A stretch of 64,000 nt of DNA from an uncultured Candidatus Nemicrothrix sp. Lineage in GTDB: Bacteria > Actinomycetota > Acidimicrobiia > Acidimicrobiales > UBA8592. The notes beneath the pieces are model-generated. The model ran no database searches, had not been told where the DNA came from, and saw only the letters and a list, made by a program, of their open reading frames with translations. The position numbers and the translations under genes are program-made. Positions 58,832 through 64,000 of this stretch are shown one piece after another (position 1 is the stretch's first letter; the number at the start of each line of letters is the position of its first letter). The DNA lies in the NCBI GenBank assembly GCA_913046155.1, contig CAJWRY010000001.1, positions 1 through 64,000 of the forward strand. Reading direction: 5' to 3'.

Positions 58832-60184
58832 ATGACAGATCTTCAAGAAAAAATAACTACCAAAGTTGGAATCCCCCGTGACAAAGCACCGGAACCTCCT
58901 TTGGGTACAGATCCTATAATTTTTGGAGACCGCTACTACTCTCAGGAATTTGCATCAAATGAGTGGGACCGAATGTGGACTCGAGTTTGGCAGATTGCTG
59001 GACGTGTTGACCAAATCCCATCAACTGGAGATTACATCAGCTACGAAATCATGCACGAATCTATAATCTGCGTGCGAGGTGAAGATTCACGTATTCGGGC
59101 TTTTTATAATGCCTGCCAACATAGGGGCAACCAACTTGTCACAGCGGAAATGGGCTCTCTCGCAAGTGGCGAATTCCAATGTGCCTACCATGGTTGGAGA
59201 TTTAGCACTTCTGGAGAATGCACCTGGGCGTATTGTGAAGATGACTTTCCTCAAGGATCGCCATGTGGAAAAGCGAACCTTGTAGAAATCCCTTGTGATA
59301 CTTGGGCCGGTTTCATCTGGTTCAATATGGATCCTGAATGTATTTCCCTTAGGGATTCATTGGAGCCTGTTGCTTCTCATCTAGATACCTACCGTATGGA
59401 AGACATGAAAAGAACCCACTGGGTGACCATAGAGGGACAATGGAATTGGAAATGCGTGCAGGATAACTTCAACGAAAGCTACCACCTTCCCTTCGTGCAT
59501 CCACAGACCGTGGCTACTATGAACGAACATCACACGGGTTGCCAGTTTGACTTATACCCTTCAGGGCATTGTCGCATGCTAATGCCTGGCGGTGGTCCGG
59601 GGCCTCACTTTAGGGGGTCAGCTGAAAAGACATTTAAGGGATTACAACAAACTTTTGACTTCTGGGAATTTGATCCCGAACCATTTAGGGATGATCTACC
59701 CGGCCTCCGTGTAGCGCTTCAGGAAAGGAAACGTGAACTCTCAGAGTCAAAAGGGTATGACTTTACCCAATACTCGGATGAACAATTAACTGATCACTAC
59801 CACTACACCGTTTTCCCGAATATCTCTTTCAGTATGAAGCCTGATGGTTGCATATTCCTAAGGTCTGCTCCACACCCCACCGATCCAAATAAATGCTTAT
59901 TTGATATGTGGTACTTAACCATGTTCCCTGAAGGAGCGAAAGAGTACTATTCAAATTCAATGCGTGATTGGGTCTCGATAGACCATCAGGTTGAGCACGT
60001 AACTGGCATAGCCGGTGAAGTTAGTTGTGGCCCGGGCATTGATCAGGATGTCGCTATATGGTCTACTCAACACAAAGGTCTGCGCTCACGTGGTTACAGA
60101 GGAGAATACCTTCCAGCGCAGGAGAGAAGAATCCGGTATTTCCATGAGACTCTTGACCGATACCTTGCCATGGACCCTGCATGA
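58832..60184 (+). CDS. Rieske non-heme iron oxygenase, large subunit
   Basis: A 450-residue ring-hydroxylating oxygenase alpha subunit. The Rieske cluster motif is CQHRG ... CAYHGW near residues 92-115. The mononuclear iron site shows DNFNESYHLPFVHPQ near 211-225 with H-x(4)-H, and a later Asp is expected as third ligand. It resembles the broad group acting on ring carboxylates, aromatic amines or sterol-type acids. GAGGGGG precedes the ATG. The ferredoxin gene follows with ATGA overlap. No reductase gene is present in the window. Confidence 0.93.
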   Translation: MTDLQEKITTKVGIPRDKAPEPPLGTDPIIFGDRYYSQEFASNEWDRMWTRVWQIAGRVDQIPSTGDYISYEIMHESIICVRGEDSRIRAFYNACQHRGNQLVTAEMGSLASGEFQCAYHGWRFSTSGECTWAYCEDDFPQGSPCGKANLVEIPCDTWAGFIWFNMDPECISLRDSLEPVASHLDTYRMEDMKRTHWVTIEGQWNWKCVQDNFNESYHLPFVHPQTVATMNEHHTGCQFDLYPSGHCRMLMPGGGPGPHFRGSAEKTFKGLQQTFDFWEFDPEPFRDDLPGLRVALQERKRELSESKGYDFTQYSDEQLTDHYHYTVFPNISFSMKPDGCIFLRSAPHPTDPNKCLFDMWYLTMFPEGAKEYYSNSMRDWVSIDHQVEHVTGIAGEVSCGPGIDQDVAIWSTQHKGLRSRGYRGEYLPAQERRIRYFHETLDRYLAMDPA

Positions 60185-60561
60185 GCAATGATAACTCTCA
60201 CGAGTTGGGAAATCTCGAAGATTTAGAAGAGGGTGGAATGCGGGTCTTTGAAGACATCGGCGATTATGGAATCGTTGTCTGTCGTGTCAACGGGGAATTA
60301 TATGCTTTAGAAGATAACTGCAGTCATGCAGACACGCCTCTCAGTGAAGGACGTTTACGATCTCATAACCTTACATGCCCCTTACATGGAACATCATTTG
60401 ACGTACGAACCGGAGAACACAGTGGACCGCCGGCATATGAAGGGGTTCCATGCTTTAAGATAGAGGTTGATAATGGAGTTGCCGTAGCTTTACCGCTAGA
60501 AAATAAAGCAAACAACGACGACGGCTATGGGGGCATCGGCGGAATGTTCCAAACACGCTAG
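60181..60561 (+). CDS. Rieske-type ferredoxin
   Basis: A 126-residue Rieske [2Fe-2S] protein. NCSHADTPLSEG and CPLHGTSFDVRTG have the C-x-H and C-x-x-H ligands, and the proline loop is GPPAYEGVPCFKI. It overlaps the oxygenase gene by 4 bases (ATGA), so it is its electron donor. The acidic C-terminal tail (NNDDGYGG) is short. It differs from the P450 ferredoxins, which hold 3Fe-4S centres. Confidence 0.93.
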   Translation: MSNDNSHELGNLEDLEEGGMRVFEDIGDYGIVVCRVNGELYALEDNCSHADTPLSEGRLRSHNLTCPLHGTSFDVRTGEHSGPPAYEGVPCFKIEVDNGVAVALPLENKANNDDGYGGIGGMFQTR

Positions 60562-60572
60562 GGCGATACAAG

Positions 60573-61340
60573 ATGAGAACTATAGACAATCCAGTAGCAA
60601 TTGTTACAGGTGCAGCACAGGGACTTGGTAAAGCAATCGCTAAACGATTAGCAGATGAAGGTTGTAGAGTTTCAATAACCGACAAGAATTCGGAAGTCGT
60701 TGTCGCTGGAGAAGAAATAGGAGCCGAATCCTATGTTGGTAACGTTGGAGAGGCTCGACATGTACGACAGGTGGTTGATTCTGTCCTCAAAATTTACGGC
60801 AAGATTGATATTTTGATCAATAACGCCGGTGAAGTCTTTCCCACCGGACCTCGAGATGACTGGGATACGACTGATGAGATGTTTGACAGGGTCTTTTCAT
60901 CTAACACAAAAGGAGCTTACTTATTTGGTCGCGCAGTAGCTTCTTGCATGATGCAAAATAATTTCGGCCATATCCTAAACGTTAGCACTGATCACGTAAA
61001 GCCCTCTCCGACTTCTGCAAGGCATCATGGACACGGAAATATGGATCTATACAACGCAAGCAAATGGGCTTTGAACGGATTTACATTTGATTGGGCAAAG
61101 TCGCTTGCGAAGTACAATATTCGTGTAAATAACTTGTGTGTTGGTGCTACTAACACTGAGATGCTCAGAAAATGGAGTGGCTCAAACCCAGACCCTGAGT
61201 GGGTAAAGAGTTGGATGAAGCCAGAAGACGTAGCCGAAGTCGTTATTAGCCTTATTGAAGAAGGGCCTGATGGAAGAACGGGAGATAACGTAGGACTCTA
61301 CGCTGGCTTTGATTGTATTCTTCCACCAGCTGAAACATAG
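60573..61340 (+). CDS. Short-chain dehydrogenase/reductase
   Basis: A 255-residue SDR. TGAAQGLGKAIAKRL near residues 12-26, ITDKNSEV (Asp at the end of the second strand, NAD-type), NNAGEVFPTGP, and ILNVSTDHVKPSPTSARHHGHGNMDLYNASKWALNG, in which an insert of about 10 residues rich in His lies between the catalytic Ser and Tyr. That insert may enlarge the pocket. It follows the ferredoxin by 11 bases, so dehydrogenation of a cis-diol from the oxygenase is plausible. Confidence 0.86.
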   Translation: MRTIDNPVAIVTGAAQGLGKAIAKRLADEGCRVSITDKNSEVVVAGEEIGAESYVGNVGEARHVRQVVDSVLKIYGKIDILINNAGEVFPTGPRDDWDTTDEMFDRVFSSNTKGAYLFGRAVASCMMQNNFGHILNVSTDHVKPSPTSARHHGHGNMDLYNASKWALNGFTFDWAKSLAKYNIRVNNLCVGATNTEMLRKWSGSNPDPEWVKSWMKPEDVAEVVISLIEEGPDGRTGDNVGLYAGFDCILPPAET

Positions 61341-61356
61341 TTATATCGCAATAGCA

Positions 61357-62655
61357 CTATAGTTCTACGTTCAAATCCCAGCAGGTATGGATATCACCAA
61401 GATTGAGAGCAGTTAACTTTGGGTTTGTACCTTTTTGTAGTTTTAGGTCTGGATAGGAATTTAGAAGGAGTTCCGATGCGACCACAGCGCAGTCGCGAAC
61501 GATCGCATACATTGACCTAGCTCGTTCCTTTGGGACAGCAGGGTGGATAGAAGGCTTACCAAGAGAGAATGCTATTCCTGAGGGCAACCCATCTGCCCTA
61601 TATTGACCTCTTGGTTCTCGCTGGCATAAATCTTTCCTCCCGATAACAAATTTATTTGGTTCATTAAATTGCCTTGGGTCCCGATTTGCTGCTGCAGCGG
61701 AACACATCAATAGTCCACCCTGAGGGATTAAGCGGCCAAAGCGCTCAATTTCATATTTTGCAAACCGTTCGGCCGATAAAACAGGTGGGCTAAACCTGAG
61801 AGTTTCTAACCATGCGAACTTAAGCATTCGTCGATCATCTAAAACTTTTTTCATCTCGCTTGGATTAGTCATCAAATTAAACCACAGGCTTGATAGGCCA
61901 CCTATAAGTGTGCCTTGATCGATATCAAGAAAGGTCAGAATCACATCCTGTGCTGTCACATCGCGATTGAGATTTGCAGTTTGGAGGATGCTAGTTATCA
62001 GGTCATTCTGCGGCTTGAGTCGTCGAGCAAGGCAAACCTCACCCACCATAGTTTCCATTCCTTGCATAGCTGCAATACCACGTTGTTTGTGGCTGGGGTT
62101 CCACCCATCTACAAGTCTTGATTGCCAATAGAGAGCCATGAATTGCTCTACATCCTCATCTGGAATGCCTATTACTTTCCCGAACAGGCGAAGAGGAACT
62201 TGAGTACAGAATTCCGTTGCTAGGTTAATTTCTTTCTTATCAAACGAAGTTAGAACCTCATCAACTACATCGGTTATATGGTTATCTACTAGGTTTTCAT
62301 ATTCTTGTTGGATTTCTTTTTCTTGCCAAAGACTCACAGAGTCGCTCTTCATCAGATTATGCCAACTCTTAGGGCGGGTCTCAAAATTCCTGTCATCAGT
62401 AAATACAGATGTAACGTCATCATAACGAGTTATCCAAAATCGGTTATTTAACCAGTCCCGATAGCAAGGATAATTCTCACGGAGTATCTCAAGAAGAGGA
62501 TACGGGTCCTCAAGGTATTCATTAGAAATCAGTTGACGAGGTTTTATAAGATTAGTTGTCTCACCGACTCTTTCGCGCTGGTAGACCTCGTAAGTTCTGT
62601 AACCTGGAGCTGCTTCTGGTTCCTCGTCATGGTTGTATTCCTCTGAAAGGTCCAT
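61357..62655 (-). CDS. Cytochrome P450-like protein lacking the heme-ligand cysteine
   Basis: A 432-residue P450-fold protein. The ATG at 62655 follows the upstream TGA by one base; a TTG start 17 codons earlier is less likely. The ExxR motif is ETLRFSPPV. Where the heme loop FxxGxxxCxG should be, it reads AFSLGKPSIHPAVPKERARS, with Ile at the Cys position; the I-helix segment is LIGGLSSLWFN without acid-Thr. So heme-thiolate chemistry is not expected. Related 'HPAVP' P450-like proteins exist in actinobacteria in my recollection. It is coupled to the normal P450 gene upstream and may act as partner subunit. Loss of function is also possible. Confidence 0.72.
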   Translation of the reverse strand: MDLSEEYNHDEEPEAAPGYRTYEVYQRERVGETTNLIKPRQLISNEYLEDPYPLLEILRENYPCYRDWLNNRFWITRYDDVTSVFTDDRNFETRPKSWHNLMKSDSVSLWQEKEIQQEYENLVDNHITDVVDEVLTSFDKKEINLATEFCTQVPLRLFGKVIGIPDEDVEQFMALYWQSRLVDGWNPSHKQRGIAAMQGMETMVGEVCLARRLKPQNDLITSILQTANLNRDVTAQDVILTFLDIDQGTLIGGLSSLWFNLMTNPSEMKKVLDDRRMLKFAWLETLRFSPPVLSAERFAKYEIERFGRLIPQGGLLMCSAAAANRDPRQFNEPNKFVIGRKDLCQREPRGQYRADGLPSGIAFSLGKPSIHPAVPKERARSMYAIVRDCAVVASELLLNSYPDLKLQKGTNPKLTALNLGDIHTCWDLNVEL

Positions 62656-62656
62656 A

Positions 62657-63991
62657 TCAGTTCGTGGGGATTTCAAAGTCAAGCCATAATTCTCGTATGG
62701 AGCCAAGCCCTATAGGGGCAAGAGAAACACCATCTATGTCTTTAGGCATACGCTCCTTATTGATACGAACATTCCGAAATGCGGATTCGAGAATTTGCGA
62801 ACCTATGACAGTTTCTTGATGAGAGATCCATGCTCCAGGACATAAGTGTGGGCCCACTCCAAAGGCCATATGACTGCACTTTCCTTCTTTGTTATAACCT
62901 GACCGCAAAATTTTACCCGAATATAGATCGTCACGGAAGATATTGAATTCCTCGGGATTCAAAAATATTCTCTCGTCATGGTTTGCTGATACATCAACCA
63001 TATGGATTAGGGATCCGGAAGGGATTGTGACTCCATGCATTACTATCTCATTAGTGTTGTGCCTTGGTTGGCCACCAATTGAGGTTGAATGCCTGAGCAT
63101 TTCATGAAAAGCGGTATCCCAAAGTTCTTCGTTTCTTTGAACTGCTTGATACTGGTCCTTATGCTGGAGTAACAAATACCACAAATTCATTATTGCTCCT
63201 CGTGTAGTTTCTCCGCCTCCACCCACTACCAAAGCTATAAATGAAGTTATTTCTTCTGTAGACATGACATCGCCGTCAATTTCAGAATTGCACAGCTCCG
63301 AAATGATATCCATGCATATCTCTTGACCTGACTCATCTTCCAAGTAGGTTGGGTTACCTCTCTTCTCTTCGACAAGATCTTCTACATAGTTTTCTAAGTC
63401 TTGCCGTGCCTCAAGTCCTTCGTGATGTGTCTCTGACCCACCTAGCCCAGACATCATAGCATCGTACCACCAGGTAAATTGCTGCCTTGCATCTTGCGGT
63501 ATCCCAAGCACCTCTGCAACGACACTGATAGGGAACTCGTTTGCAAAGGCTTTTCCTAATTCCAGCGTCGCTATCCCCCTCTCATTGTCAATAATGAGAT
63601 CTTTAGGGTTATCTTGTGACCACCATTCTTGAATTAATTCCTGAGCGATTTCCTCAAGAGCGTGCAATCTCTTGGTGAGTGCTGCTCCAACTAAATGACG
63701 GCCGTATATGTTTCTTCGTCTGCGGTGTTCTATTCCACTCAATTCAAGTTGCGTATTACCCAATACTCCACTTGATGAGCCTTTAGGGATCGTGTTAAAG
63801 CCTAATTCATCAAAATAAGAATTTGTTATGTCCTCGTATCGAGTAACAAAGTAGCAATTATGTAGTTCGTCGTGAAAAACCGGATAATGATCTCTCATTA
63901 TTTTGTAGTAGGGATATGGGTTGCGCCCAAACTCTCCACTGTCAAATATGCGTGGATCAATGAGTGGTACTCCATTCTCGTCGAAGCCCAT
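62657..63991 (-). CDS. Cytochrome P450
   Basis: A 444-residue P450 with full motifs: AFGVGPHLCPGAWISHQE (heme loop, Cys ligand), HEMLRHSTSIGG (ExxR), and ALVVGGGETTRGAI (acid-Thr I-helix). Histidine-rich FHDELHNCYFVTRYEDI near residues 38-54 is a common N-terminal P450 segment. The ATG is 9 bases inside the window end, so an upstream alternative start cannot be excluded. It is the first of a pair with the Cys-lacking P450-like gene. Confidence 0.92.
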   Translation of the reverse strand: MGFDENGVPLIDPRIFDSGEFGRNPYPYYKIMRDHYPVFHDELHNCYFVTRYEDITNSYFDELGFNTIPKGSSSGVLGNTQLELSGIEHRRRRNIYGRHLVGAALTKRLHALEEIAQELIQEWWSQDNPKDLIIDNERGIATLELGKAFANEFPISVVAEVLGIPQDARQQFTWWYDAMMSGLGGSETHHEGLEARQDLENYVEDLVEEKRGNPTYLEDESGQEICMDIISELCNSEIDGDVMSTEEITSFIALVVGGGGETTRGAIMNLWYLLLQHKDQYQAVQRNEELWDTAFHEMLRHSTSIGGQPRHNTNEIVMHGVTIPSGSLIHMVDVSANHDERIFLNPEEFNIFRDDLYSGKILRSGYNKEGKCSHMAFGVGPHLCPGAWISHQETVIGSQILESAFRNVRINKERMPKDIDGVSLAPIGLGSIRELWLDFEIPTN

Positions 63992-64000
63992 GTCAACTGC

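Noticed and set aside
1..64000. TGA reassigned to Trp or Gly genome-wide
   Set aside because: TGA ends many genes in tight stop-start overlaps, and TGG encodes Trp in expected places.
1..64000. CRISPR arrays, insertion sequences, prophage, tRNA or rRNA genes
   Set aside because: None was seen on reading; no repeated spacers, transposase motifs or cloverleaf candidates stood out, though a tRNA scan was not run.

Overview
The window is a compact bacterial stretch, low-to-mid 40s % GC by eye, with about 67 protein genes, many stop/start overlaps and no gap over 300 bases. I saw no rRNA, tRNA, CRISPR array, transposase or prophage gene. Gene content suggests an actinobacterium, perhaps a marine Acidimicrobiia-like lineage: the long (566-residue) form of 2-isopropylmalate synthase, two F420/LLM-type oxidoreductases, six cytochromes P450 with 3Fe-4S ferredoxins, and a lipoprotein with an acidic/serine linker. 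This placement is inference; other marine lineages rich in CoA-ligases and LLM enzymes are possible.

Layout. 1-365: end of an enoyl-CoA hydratase. 366-3454: leuA with a possible attenuator leader, then a class III CoA-transferase. 3465-18132: catabolic enzymes (three MaoC-like hot-dog proteins, CoA-transferase, acyl-CoA dehydrogenase, SDRs, amidohydrolases, two CoA ligases, an FAD oxidoreductase). 18248-22567: EamA exporter, MenB/BadI-like crotonase, CoA ligase and a protein built of two internal repeats. 22691-27514: a complete Liv-type ABC importer with a LivM-LivG fusion. 27534-36269: ligases, SDRs, MFS, acyl-CoA dehydrogenase and AhpD-like proteins. 36374-47944: haem-oxygenase-like di-iron protein, cupin, ferredoxins, three related P450s, thiolase, ligase, Zn-ribbon protein and the second copy of the two-repeat protein. 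47956-52858: SDR, two LLM enzymes, cold-shock protein, CysQ-like phosphatase, arsenate reductase, coaE. 52840-63991: P450s, acyl-CoA dehydrogenase, CoA-transferase, a two-part YeeE/YedE transporter, and a Rieske oxygenase with its ferredoxin. Overall the genes look like a large importer-fed system that activates acids to CoA thioesters and breaks down terpenoid, steroid-like or aromatic carboxylates.

The most striking result is that three genes that look broken by an in-frame TGA are better read as selenoproteins. The TGA sits exactly at a redox cysteine position in each: the second position of CxxC in two AhpD/carboxymuconolactone-decarboxylase-like proteins (27534-28016 and 54101-55168), and the catalytic cysteine of an ArsC-type arsenate reductase (51823-52173). 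Two have a good SECIS-like hairpin just downstream, and the arsC one carries a GGUC apical loop. TGA is otherwise an ordinary stop here (it forms ATGA/GTGA stop-start overlaps), and all three genes end in TAA or TAG. A second lead is the unrecognised two-repeat family, present twice, each time beside a CoA ligase gene.
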